The translations under genes were made by a program, and so were the position numbers. A DNA stretch of 64,000 bases from Clostridia bacterium (GTDB taxonomy: Bacteria; Bacillota; DSM-521; Neomoorellales; Neomoorellaceae): NCBI GenBank assembly GCA_030445865.1, contig JASUSV010000001.1, positions 1 through 64,000 on the forward strand. Direction: 5' to 3'. Within the stretch, counting starts at the first letter, position 1. Every line of letters starts with the position of its first letter. This document shows, in pieces, positions 35,304 through 42,657 of this stretch. Under the pieces are notes generated by a model. It worked only from the letters and a program-made list of their open reading frames with translations, ran no database searches and had not been told where the DNA came from.

Positions 35304-35862
35304 CGCTACCTTCACCCCAACGCTTGACCAAGGGATTGGCAATATCCAGATGATCTAAAATCCGCCCTACAAACTGGTCTATGATCTCGCCGATGCTCTG
35401 GGGGCGGTTATAAAAAGAAGGTAGAGGCGGCATAATCAAAGCTCCCAGGCGGGCAAGCTTAAGCATATTTTCCAGATGTATGGGGTTTAAGGGTGTTTCC
35501 CTGGTAACCAAAATGAGCTTGCGCTGTTCTTTTAAAGTTACGTCGGCGGCCCGCTGGATGAGGTTGGCGGCATAACCATGGGCGATGCCCGCCAAAGTTT
35601 TCATGCTGCAGGGAATAATTACCATCCCCTGGTGCAAAAAAGAACCGCTGGCTATCGGCGCCACCAGGTTGTCTTCGTCGTAGGTATGCGAGGCGAGCAA
35701 GCGAACGGCCGCCGGATCGTACTTCGTCTCCAGCCGGATGGTTTCTTCCGCCCAGCGGCTTAAAACCAGGTAGGTTTCGACTCCCATATCTCTTAAAGCT
35801 TCCAGCAGCCTAATGCCGTAAACGACCCCGGTAGCCCCGGTCATGGCCACTACTAATTTCAA
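35290..35862 (-). CDS. ubiX: Flavin prenyltransferase UbiX
   Basis: It transfers a dimethylallyl group to FMN to make prenyl-FMN, the cofactor of UbiD decarboxylases. About 190 residues: VVAMTGATGVVYGIRLLEAL at the start, PIASGSFLHQGMVIIPCSMKTLAGIA, DVTLKERRKL-like VTLKEQRKLILVTRETPL, and PPLPSFYNRP. The TTG at 35862 is chosen because AAGGAGAT lies about 6 bases upstream; it overlaps the ppx stop codon (TTGA). Longer in-frame starts run back into ppx. Confidence 0.95.
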   Translation of the reverse strand: MKLVVAMTGATGVVYGIRLLEALRDMGVETYLVLSRWAEETIRLETKYDPAAVRLLASHTYDEDNLVAPIASGSFLHQGMVIIPCSMKTLAGIAHGYAANLIQRAADVTLKEQRKLILVTRETPLNPIHLENMLKLARLGALIMPPLPSFYNRPQSIGEIIDQFVGRILDHLDIANPLVKRWGEGSGETP

Positions 35863-36749
35863 ATCTGATCTCCTTCCCCAGCTGCAGTTAAAATCAAACC
35901 CCAAAGCAGATCAGATTCGCTGACAGTTATGCTGTTGAGCTCAAGGCCGGCCATGATAACCGCCAATATGCGAACCCCGGCAACAATAATATCGGCCCTT
36001 TCCGGCTGGAGGCCGGGCATCCGCCGCCGCTCCGCCAGAGAAGCGTTGGTAAGCTTGGCCAACCAGGCGGTAACGGCCTGCCAGGTGAGGAGGTAACCGT
36101 GAGTGCGGCGGGAATCATAAACATCCAGTTTTTGATCTAGGGCCGCCAAAGTCGTAACCGTCCCGCCGGTGCCTATTAAAAGCGAGGGCCTGAAAAGGCG
36201 CAATTCCGTAAGGACGGGCTTGAGGATTTCCTGTAAGCGCTTTAGCTCCCAGTCTTCTTCAGTGCACCGGACGGCGCCAATGGGTACGCTGTAAGTTTTA
36301 AGCTCGCTTCCTTGCTGCCAGGTAAATTCCGTACTTCCGCCGCCGAGATCGAATACGGCCGGACGGTCCACCAAAACCGGCAGGCCGGCCAAGGCGCCAT
36401 AAAACCCCAGCCTGGCTTCTTCAGAACCGCTTAAAACTACGGCTTCCCGTCCGGTAGCCTCCCACAGAGCCCTTTGAAAGGCCTTTTGATTTCGGGCCTC
36501 CCGCACCGCGCTTGTGGCCACCAGACTTATTCCTTGCGGCCGGTAAATAAGGGCCAAATCCAGCAGTTCCCGTACGGCAGCAACCGTTCTGGCTATGGCT
36601 TCCGCCTGTAAGTAACCTTCACTGGCGCCGGCAGCGAGACGGGTTGAGATAAGCCCTGTTTTGAGGGGTTTTATTTTTCCCTTAATATACTCCGCCACCA
36701 GGAGGCGTACCGAATTGGAACCGATATCCACAGCAGCATAAATCGGCAA
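35859..36749 (-). CDS. Ppx/GppA phosphatase
   Basis: A 296-residue exopolyphosphatase/pppGpp phosphohydrolase family enzyme of the actin-like ATPase fold. Motifs: AAVDIGSNSVRLLVAE, ATSAVREARN, VLSGSEEARLGF, VFDLGGGSTEF and LIGTGGTVTTLA. It degrades polyphosphate and/or pppGpp; the substrate cannot be chosen from sequence, and the short length fits the single-module clostridial form. It overlaps ubiX by 4 bases. Confidence 0.93.
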   Translation of the reverse strand: MPIYAAVDIGSNSVRLLVAEYIKGKIKPLKTGLISTRLAAGASEGYLQAEAIARTVAAVRELLDLALIYRPQGISLVATSAVREARNQKAFQRALWEATGREAVVLSGSEEARLGFYGALAGLPVLVDRPAVFDLGGGSTEFTWQQGSELKTYSVPIGAVRCTEEDWELKRLQEILKPVLTELRLFRPSLLIGTGGTVTTLAALDQKLDVYDSRRTHGYLLTWQAVTAWLAKLTNASLAERRRMPGLQPERADIIVAGVRILAVIMAGLELNSITVSESDLLWGLILTAAGEGDQI

Positions 36750-36778
36750 GACCCAATCCTTCCCAAAAATAAATTTAA

Positions 36779-36796
36779 GGCACCCGCCCGGGTGCC
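36779..36796 (-). terminator. Terminator after the S1-domain gene
   Basis: GGCACCCG (36779-36786) and CGGGTGCC (36789-36796) form a tight hairpin just past the stop codon of the 36798-37199 gene, followed on the minus strand by TTAAATTTATTTTT. The two-base loop implies that the inner pairs open. Confidence 0.6.
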
Positions 36797-36797
36797 A

Positions 36798-37199
36798 TCA
36801 AGCCATCCTATTATAGCGGCTGCCGCGGCCACCTCTTTTAGATTCGGTGTGCCGCCTTAAATCTTGAAGGCGCTCGTCGCTTTCCTTCATGAAGCGGGCC
36901 AGTTTTTCTTCAAAGGCAATGTCCGCAGCCCGCTGCCTGCGACGATGGGGGGAAGCTTCGTGTGCGGCATCAACCCTTTTCATTGAAAGACCGATTTTGC
37001 CCTTGTCGTCGATGCGAATTACCTTTACCTTAACCCGATCAGCCTCTTTTACATAATCTTTTATGTCTTTTACAAAGTTATCGGCCACTTCGGAAATATG
37101 AACTAAACCCGTTAATCCACCCGGTAGCTCCACAAAGGCGCCGAATTTGGTGATCCCGGCGACCACTCCCTCTAGGATGGCGCCTACTTCAATAGTCAT
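36798..37199 (-). CDS. S1 RNA-binding domain protein (YabR-like)
   Basis: 133 residues. An S1/OB domain fills about 3-75 (VGAILEGVVAGITKFGAFVEL, GLVHISEVADNFVKD, VKVKVIRIDDKGKIGLSMKR); the rest is a charged basic tail with HRRRQR and a Gly/Arg-rich end. This is the small S1 protein found next to divIC in many Firmicutes, thought to bind RNA or ribosomes. Upstream is divIC, as expected. Confidence 0.93.
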   Translation of the reverse strand: MTIEVGAILEGVVAGITKFGAFVELPGGLTGLVHISEVADNFVKDIKDYVKEADRVKVKVIRIDDKGKIGLSMKRVDAAHEASPHRRRQRAADIAFEEKLARFMKESDERLQDLRRHTESKRGGRGSRYNRMA

Positions 37200-37276
37200 A
37201 AATATCTTAATTCCTCCTGCAAATAGGTGAAGCTACCGTAATTATATGCGGGAATTAGAAATTTTGTCAATATGGA

Positions 37277-37639
37277 TTAATCACGCAAATCTTCCCTTTT
37301 CGGCGGAACGAGAGGGAGCACTTCCCCCGGCTGGGCCCTTAAAACCACGACTTCATCCGGCCGAACCCAACCCAGCTCTTCTCGGGCAACCTTTTCGATA
37401 TAAACGTCGTCCTGCAAACGTTTGATTTCTGCGCGCAGTCGCTCCCTTTCCTGCAGCAGCGCCGCTTTTTTAGCCTCATAATATTGGAGCTCACGCCCCA
37501 TACGACGGGCAGCCAAGCTTAGGTTAAGAAAAGAATAAAGGAGGTAGCACCCTACCAGGAAAACCAAAAAAACCACGAAAGATAGGCGCTGACGCCTTTT
37601 GGAGTAACTTTGCCTTAATACTCCCGACAACTCACTCAC
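37277..37639 (-). CDS. divIC: Septum formation initiator (DivIC/FtsB)
   Basis: A 120-residue bitopic division protein: cytoplasmic basic N-terminus, one transmembrane helix (about 20-42, LSFVVFLVFLVGCYLLYSFL), then a coiled coil (about 55-90, KAALLQERERLRAEIKRLQDD) and the conserved YIEKVAREELGWVRPDE end. It recruits septal enzymes in complex with FtsL-type partners. The order yabP-yabQ-(HTH)-divIC-S1 is the conserved clostridial arrangement. It overlaps the HTH gene by 8 bases. Confidence 0.93.
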   Translation of the reverse strand: MSELSGVLRQSYSKRRQRLSFVVFLVFLVGCYLLYSFLNLSLAARRMGRELQYYEAKKAALLQERERLRAEIKRLQDDVYIEKVAREELGWVRPDEVVVLRAQPGEVLPLVPPKREDLRD

Positions 37640-37862
37640 CTTCTCCCGTTTCAGGCAACCCCAAGATTTCAGCCGGTATGACGAGGACTACCTGATAACC
37701 CTTGCTGCGGGCGCGGTGATAAAGAGTAGCAACGCTGCTCGGGCTTAAACCTAACTGCCGCGCTACTTCTTCGTTGCTCTTGCCCATTTCCTTCAAGGCC
37801 ACGACCTGCCTCTCCCTGAAGCTCAATTTTTCTAGACCCCGAATTTCTAGCTGCACGGCCAT
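37632..37862 (-). CDS. Sigma-70 region 4-like helix-turn-helix protein
   Basis: About 76 residues. LSFRERQVVALKEMGKSNEEVARQLGLSPSSV is a clear HTH of the sigma region 4/LuxR type, but there is no region 2 or receiver domain. The frame opens at a TTG (37892) inside an inverted repeat; ATG 37862 or the following GTG (37856, AGAGG 6 bases upstream) is more plausible. It overlaps divIC by 8 bases. It is probably a small regulator, perhaps binding the inverted repeat in front of it; its targets are unknown. Confidence 0.75.
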   Translation of the reverse strand: MAVQLEIRGLEKLSFRERQVVALKEMGKSNEEVARQLGLSPSSVATLYHRARSKGYQVVLVIPAEILGLPETGEGE

Positions 37863-37871
37863 CCTCTGGTT

Positions 37872-37903
37872 TTGTCCACATTTTATGCACAAATTGTGGA
37901 CAA
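37872..37903. promoter_or_regulatory. Perfect inverted repeat resembling paired DnaA boxes
   Basis: TTGTCCACA (37872-37880) and TGTGGACAA (37895-37903) are exact reverse complements separated by 14 bases. Each differs from the DnaA consensus TTATCCACA at one position. The site lies 10 bases upstream of the probable start of the HTH gene, followed outward by another small palindrome (TTTGTACAAA, about 37907-37916). It could be an operator for the HTH protein or a DnaA-responsive site. Confidence 0.5.
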
Positions 37904-37961
37904 GATTTGTACAAAATTATAATTCGCCGTTTTTATCCGGACTCCTGCTTTTTGTAAAACT

Positions 37962-38381
37962 TCAGGAGGGCGGGGGTCGCCGCGGCCAGCGCAAAAAAAG
38001 CCGACGCCCCGGCAGAAGGATGATAAATAGCGACCGAGAGCAGATTCTGGCCAAAGCCCTGAGCCAGCGCTTGATAAAAAAACCCAGCCGTAAAAGGCTC
38101 GGGCGCACCCTTTTTCCCAGAAAAGCAAAATAGATAATCAGGCCTGAAAAGATACCTGTAAAAACGTAACCCCGGATTTCCGCCCAGTTGAGGTACATAA
38201 GAAAGCCGAAGGCTAAAAGGGTGGCTAGAATCCAGTAAAAAAGGTCCCCTACGTGGCTGCCCAGGCGCCCTGGACGGCATAGATAACGATAGGTACGGTA
38301 GATATCATATAAAAAGCCCATGATCAGGCCTAAAAACAGGATACCCCCCAGGGCCAACCATTGAGCGCATACAGGCATCAT
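37962..38381 (-). CDS. yabQ: Spore cortex biosynthesis protein YabQ
   Basis: A 139-residue membrane protein of the mother-cell outer forespore membrane. Three or four hydrophobic helices are visible, with the family opening LALGGILFLGLIMGFLYDIYR and GDLFYWILATLLAFGFLMYLN, and a strongly basic, Pro-ending tail. In Bacillus it is needed for cortex formation under sigma-E. It overlaps yabP by 4 bases. Confidence 0.92.
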   Translation of the reverse strand: MMPVCAQWLALGGILFLGLIMGFLYDIYRTYRYLCRPGRLGSHVGDLFYWILATLLAFGFLMYLNWAEIRGYVFTGIFSGLIIYFAFLGKRVRPSLLRLGFFIKRWLRALARICSRSLFIILLPGRRLFLRWPRRPPPS

Positions 38382-38644
38382 TTGAACAGGCGCTGAAGAA
38401 TATTTTTGCCCTTGCCGGAACTTTTTTCACTGTATTCCAAGGCCCGGAGGAGACCGCTAACTTCCAGCACACCCTTTTCTAAACTCAAGTTATAAATATT
38501 AAAATTTTCGCCGGTTAAGATTAAAAGCCCCGAGTTTGTTTCTAAAATTATTTCTTTTTCATCATAATTTAAGACCTGGGTTACCCCTTCAATGAACAAT
38601 TTCTTCCGGCCGGTAACAATTATCTGGTGCCTAACCTCCTCCAC
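38378..38644 (-). CDS. yabP: Sporulation protein YabP
   Basis: 88 residues with the YabP/YqfC fold: HQIIVTGRKKLFIEGVTQV, NYDEKEIILETNSGLLILTGE and FNIYNLSLEKGVLEVSGLL. A sigma-E-controlled mother-cell protein paired with YabQ. The following stop overlaps the yabQ start. A SpoIID terminator lies upstream, so the yabPQ-HTH-divIC-S1 group may have its own promoter. Confidence 0.93.
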   Translation of the reverse strand: MEEVRHQIIVTGRKKLFIEGVTQVLNYDEKEIILETNSGLLILTGENFNIYNLSLEKGVLEVSGLLRALEYSEKSSGKGKNILQRLFK

Positions 38645-38696
38645 CGCCTATCCCCTCCCTGCTTTAGCCTATGCAACCCCCGATTAAAATATGAAA

Positions 38697-38721
38697 GGGA
38701 GCTTTCGGCTTCAAAGCTCCC
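38697..38721 (-). terminator. Terminator after spoIID
   Basis: GGGAGCTTT (38697-38705) and AAAGCTCCC (38713-38721) form a perfect 9-bp stem with a 7-base loop. On the minus strand it is followed by TTTCATATTTT, 12 bases after the spoIID stop codon. Confidence 0.8.
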
Positions 38722-38732
38722 CTGCAAGGCAC

Positions 38733-39665
38733 CTACCAGGCTTTTTCTATAGTCACGCCTTTAAAAAAGTACTTGATAATCTCTTCGGGAGATTTACCCT
38801 TTTCTGCCAGGGCTTTTGCCCCCCACTGGCTCATGCCTACGCCGTGCCCATAGCCCTGTCCCCGGAAGATGATCCCGCGATCGCTGACTACAATATCCGT
38901 CAACAAAGTCGAGCGCAGGCGCTCGTTTCCCAGGGCCAACCTCAAGGCCGGGCCGCTTACCGTGACCCTGCCAATTTTCAGCCTGTAGGCCCGGCCAGAA
39001 GGGCCTTTTTCGACTATGGCAATGGAATTAATGGGGCCGGGATCCTGGCCGCTGATTTTTCTTGCGGCGGCTGCTATCTCCTGGGGGGAAAAAGTAGCCG
39101 ACCAGGACTTATTCTCCGGAGTAGTTCGATCCCAGCCGGGGTCCATCACGCTCTGGATATATGGGGCTTTTTCTTTATGATAATCTAAACCTTCTACGGC
39201 AGAAGCCGCCGTGCGCGGCCCGCCGCTGGCGTGAAACCAGCCGTTAATGTAATTGCCCTGGTATTTTACGACTTTGCCCCTGGTCAAGTCCACGGCCCGC
39301 TTAACGTTGGCGTTAATTTTTTCAGGAGCATAAGCCTGAAATTCCTCCACATCGGTAGAAGCGTCAGTGCCGTGAGCCTTGACTCCTCCCTGCTGGATTT
39401 TTTTCATAGTAAACGTCCTGGCCAAAATAGCCTGGGCTGCCAAGGCATTTACCGGCCAGGAAGTATCCATTTCGGCCGCCACCACCCCCTGGAGATAATC
39501 CTCTATTTTAATCCTTTTCGTCTGGCCGGTCTCTTTAACATAAAGGGAGATGGTTGGCTCTTTTCCAACCACCGGCCGTTTGGCCGGCGCCGGACAACCA
39601 GCCAGGGCACTGGCTAAAAAGATCGCCACCAGGCCTACAAAAATAATTTTTCCTCTATTAAACAT
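38733..39665 (-). CDS. spoIID: SpoIID/LytB-domain protein
   Basis: A 310-residue peptidoglycan lytic transglycosylase acting in forespore engulfment, or its vegetative homologue. Lipoprotein-like N-terminus (LASALAGCPAP), then the SpoIID domain: LEDYLQGVVAAEMDTSWPVNAL-type motif (IEDYLQGVVAAEMDT) with the catalytic Glu, QAILARTFTM, DASTDVEEFQAY, and FRGQGYGHGVGMSQWGAKALA near the end. It lies next to the yabP group rather than to spoIIQ/murA, so the spoIID name is by family. Confidence 0.9.
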   Translation of the reverse strand: MFNRGKIIFVGLVAIFLASALAGCPAPAKRPVVGKEPTISLYVKETGQTKRIKIEDYLQGVVAAEMDTSWPVNALAAQAILARTFTMKKIQQGGVKAHGTDASTDVEEFQAYAPEKINANVKRAVDLTRGKVVKYQGNYINGWFHASGGPRTAASAVEGLDYHKEKAPYIQSVMDPGWDRTTPENKSWSATFSPQEIAAAARKISGQDPGPINSIAIVEKGPSGRAYRLKIGRVTVSGPALRLALGNERLRSTLLTDIVVSDRGIIFRGQGYGHGVGMSQWGAKALAEKGKSPEEIIKYFFKGVTIEKAW

Positions 39666-39769
39666 AAGATCCCGCCTTTGTACTATTTAGTTAGTAATAG
39701 TTTAGGCGAGATCTTGTACGGTTATAAATGGAAAAATTGTGCAATGTAAAGCCGGTCCGCAAGGCCTGC

Positions 39770-40054
39770 TTATTTATCCGAAGCGCCGAACCGGGAATCC
39801 AGAGTTTTACCTTCCGCTAACACCCGGTAAAGGTTCCTGGCTTCGGAAGCAGGGACGCTTTCGGGAGTGGCTAAAACCTCTACTGTGAGCCACCGCCCCC
39901 CTAGATTCAAGGAAAGAATATCCCCCGGCTTAACTTCACTCCCCGCTTTGGCCGGCCGGCGGTTGAGTTCGACGCCGCCAGCAAGGCAGATTTCCTTGGC
40001 TAAAGTCCTGCGCTTAACCAGGCGCGAGACTTTGAGGAACTTATCCAGTCGCAC
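39770..40054 (-). CDS. S4-domain RNA-binding protein (YabO/RqcP-like)
   Basis: 94 residues with an S4 motif: MRLDKFLKVSRLVKRRTLAKE, VELNRRPAKAGSEVKPGDIL. The Firmicute RqcP/YabO family, encoded beside hup and mazG, helps ribosome-associated quality control by binding the 50S-tRNA complex. The start overlaps the hup stop by one base. The C-terminal 20 residues are variable. Confidence 0.93.
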   Translation of the reverse strand: MRLDKFLKVSRLVKRRTLAKEICLAGGVELNRRPAKAGSEVKPGDILSLNLGGRWLTVEVLATPESVPASEARNLYRVLAEGKTLDSRFGASDK

Positions 40055-40329
40055 TACTTGCTTACAACTTCCCGCAAGGACTTGCCGGCTTTGAAAGTCG
40101 GCACTTTAGTGGCCGCAATTTCGATCTCTTCCCCGGTACGCGGGTTTCTCCCTACGCGGGGAGCACGTTCTTTAACTTCAAAAGTACCAAAACCTACTAA
40201 CTGCACCTTTTCGCCCTGGGTAAGGGCTTCTTCAATAGTAGCAAAAACGGCGTTAACTACCTTTTCCGCCTCTTTCTTGGTAAGGTCGGTTTTTTCTGCT
40301 ACCCTAGCTACCAGTTCCATTTTGTTCAT
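40054..40329 (-). CDS. hup: HU family DNA-binding protein
   Basis: 91 residues, the standard HU size. [49 protein letters not shown] and the DNA-arm motif [10 protein letters not shown] lead to the [11 protein letters not shown] end. It bends and compacts DNA. Located between mazG and the S4 gene, as in Bacillus and clostridia. Confidence 0.97.
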   Translation of the reverse strand: MNKMELVARVAEKTDLTKKEAEKVVNAVFATIEEALTQGEKVQLVGFGTFEVKERAPRVGRNPRTGEEIEIAATKVPTFKAGKSLREVVSK

Positions 40330-40408
40330 CCAGCTTCCTCCTTCTTTATTAAAGATTAGATATCATGTCTAATATTCGCTGAAATCCAACAATCTCCTGC
40401 ATTTCCAT

Positions 40409-41869
40409 TTAAAAATCGGGGTTCTTTTTAACTTTTTCCCAGAGCGAATCCATTTCTTCCAGAGAAAGTTCCTTTAAGGACCGCCCCTGCTCCCGGGCCT
40501 CGCGGGAAACCTGTCGAAAACGCCGCCGGAACTTCTCGCAGGCCTTATTTAAAGCCCTTTCCGGTTCCACCCCAAGCCAGCGGGCCAGGTTTACGGTTGC
40601 AAAGAGCAAGTCGCCCATTTCGGCTTCAACCTGCGCTTTTTCGCCTGTCGCCACGGCCTGCCGCAGCTCCCGGGCCTCTTCAAAGAGCTTGTCCCAAACA
40701 CCTGCTGTATCAGGCCAATCAAAACCGAACCGCGCCGCCTGCTCCTGTATTTTTAAGGCTTTGAGCAATCCCGGCAGGCCGGGCGGTAAATTAAATACTC
40801 CGGTTTCGTTATTACCCCCTTTTTCCCTGGCCTTGATTTCCTGCCAACGTTCCAGAACTTGGGCGGAACTTTTCAATTCGGCCTGGCCAAAAACATGGGG
40901 GTGCCTCCGGCGCATTTTCTCACAAATTCCGGCCAATACGTCGGCCATTGCGAAATAACCTGCCTCCTCCGCCAGGCGGGCGTGAAAGACGACCTGTAAA
41001 AGTAAGTCTCCCAACTCTTCGCAGAGTTTATGCGTATCTCCAGCCTCAATAGCTTCAATGACTTCGTAACATTCTTCGATTAAATACCTTTCCAGACTCC
41101 GGTGCGTCTGCTCCCGGTCCCAGGGGCACCCTCCCTCCCCTCGCAGCCGAGCCATAATTGCCGTAAGACCTTCGAGGGTGCGATCCAAACTTTTGGGATA
41201 AGGAGGTACATAGAGGCTGGTTAAATGATCGAGCCAGTCAACCCGGTCCAGCTTATAAAGAGGCAGGCGTTCGATTTTTTCCTCTCCGGGAACTCCTGCC
41301 GCCCGTACCAGCGTCACTTCCAGGGTATCGGGGTAGAGCTCCATCAGCGTCAGCTTAACGTCGGAGGCCAGGCGGCGGTTGTACAATTGCACCAGAAGCA
41401 GTCCCATTAAAGGACGCAGGGCCTCTTTTTTAAGATCAAAGGCATCGGCTATTAAAATGCCGCTTCCCGGGTCCAGCTTCAGACTGGACCATATAACGTC
41501 CAGACAGCTCATGGCCGGGATAATTTCTACCTCCACCCCGGCCGCCGGCGCCTTTTCTAAAAGCAGGTTGACCGAGGATTCGAAAACCATAGGGTGGCCC
41601 GGAACAGCATACACCCCTTCTCCCGTCCGGGCCAAACTTAAAAGTTCCTGCACCATCCCGGCATAAAGCCGGTCAAAGTCCTGCTCCCTTTCATAAAGGG
41701 GATCAAACGTTTGGAAGGAAAAGCCCCTTTCTTTTAACCCTTTGACGGCCGGATGCGCTGCCGTCCGCAGGACGAGCCAGGAGGCCCTTTCCATAGCCTC
41801 CCAGGCGCGGGCGGGAATATCGGCTACCAGACCGGGACCGAGGCCAACTACGGCAATTTTTGAAGACAC
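40409..41869 (-). CDS. mazG: MazG-type NTP pyrophosphohydrolase with methylase-like N-terminal domain (YabN)
   Basis: About 486 residues. Residues 1-215 resemble a tetrapyrrole methylase (IAVVGLGPG, VYAVPGHPMVFE, VEIIPAMSCLDV) and 230-485 form two MazG modules (GCPWDREQTHRSLERYLIEECYEV, CEELGDLLLQVVFHA, then EAEMGDLLFATVNLAR). It hydrolyses non-canonical or excess NTPs; the methylase-like part has no known substrate. The GTG at 41869 has GGAG 9 bases upstream; the frame extends to 41884. Confidence 0.93.
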   Translation of the reverse strand: MSSKIAVVGLGPGLVADIPARAWEAMERASWLVLRTAAHPAVKGLKERGFSFQTFDPLYEREQDFDRLYAGMVQELLSLARTGEGVYAVPGHPMVFESSVNLLLEKAPAAGVEVEIIPAMSCLDVIWSSLKLDPGSGILIADAFDLKKEALRPLMGLLLVQLYNRRLASDVKLTLMELYPDTLEVTLVRAAGVPGEEKIERLPLYKLDRVDWLDHLTSLYVPPYPKSLDRTLEGLTAIMARLRGEGGCPWDREQTHRSLERYLIEECYEVIEAIEAGDTHKLCEELGDLLLQVVFHARLAEEAGYFAMADVLAGICEKMRRRHPHVFGQAELKSSAQVLERWQEIKAREKGGNNETGVFNLPPGLPGLLKALKIQEQAARFGFDWPDTAGVWDKLFEEARELRQAVATGEKAQVEAEMGDLLFATVNLARWLGVEPERALNKACEKFRRRFRQVSREAREQGRSLKELSLEEMDSLWEKVKKNPDF

Positions 41870-41975
41870 GCCTGTTCTCTCCACTCAAAGGATCTACCTT
41901 CCGCATCATACCATATTTTCCCCAGAAAAAAAATGCCCTTCCAGCGGGGAGGGACCCGGATTTTCTATTGCATTA

Positions 41976-42000
41976 AAAACGGCGCCTACAGCGCCGTTTT
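41976..42000 (-). terminator. Terminator after spoVT
   Basis: AAAACGGCGC (41976-41985) and GCGCCGTTTT (41991-42000), loop CTACA, immediately follow the spoVT stop codon. On the minus strand the T-run is the stem's own TTTT extended by TAATG. Confidence 0.8.
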
Positions 42001-42564
42001 TTACTGTTCCATTTGCTTGGCCAGGAAGCCCGCCGCCGTTTCGGCAAGCTTGAGCTCCATTTCTCCCATTTTGACATTGGGGTCTTTGGATAAAAGGATA
42101 ACTGCCCCAATAGGATCGCCTTCGGCAATAATGGGAGCGATTACTTCCGCCGTAAATTTACACCTTTCGCCTTCGCTATCTACCGGGCAATCTTTGCAGA
42201 GAAGGTGCTCTCCCGGGTTGTTAATTAAAACCGGCTTGCGTTCTTCCATAACTTTCTCTACCGCCGGGCCAATAGGTTTGTCTAAAAACTCTTTTTTCGG
42301 TGCCCCCGCGACCGCAATAATATTATCTCGATCGGCTATGCAGGCAATATGCCCGATTGCTTCGTGTAGAGAATCGGCATATTCCTTAGCAAAATCGCCG
42401 AGCTCGCCGATGGGGGAATATTTTTTAAGGATTACTTCGCCTTCCCGGTCTACAAAAATCTCTAAGGGATCGCCTTCACGGATCCTTAAAGTTCTCCGGA
42501 TCTCCTTGGGTATAACAACACGCCCTAGATCATCAATGCGCCTGACAATTCCCGTGGCTTTCAT
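42001..42564 (-). CDS. spoVT: Stage V sporulation protein T
   Basis: A forespore transcription regulator that tunes sigma-G genes. 187 residues: an N-terminal swapped-hairpin AbrB domain (MKATGIVRRIDDLGRVVIPKE, LRIREGDPLEIFVD) and a GAF-like C-terminal domain (about 60-185, with IACIADRDNIIAVAGAPKKEF). Normal length and position downstream of mfd. Confidence 0.97.
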   Translation of the reverse strand: MKATGIVRRIDDLGRVVIPKEIRRTLRIREGDPLEIFVDREGEVILKKYSPIGELGDFAKEYADSLHEAIGHIACIADRDNIIAVAGAPKKEFLDKPIGPAVEKVMEERKPVLINNPGEHLLCKDCPVDSEGERCKFTAEVIAPIIAEGDPIGAVILLSKDPNVKMGEMELKLAETAAGFLAKQMEQ

Positions 42565-42657
42565 TTGTTTCTATCCCCCCTTTTTCTTCTCCCCTGGCAG
42601 CATTATTTTACTTAAGGGATTAACTTTCACTGTTAGTATATAACGCCAGCTGAAGGT

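Noticed and set aside
37872-37903. Replication origin
   Set aside because: Only two imperfect DnaA-like boxes in an inverted pair; no cluster, AT-rich unwinding element or dnaA/dnaN nearby.
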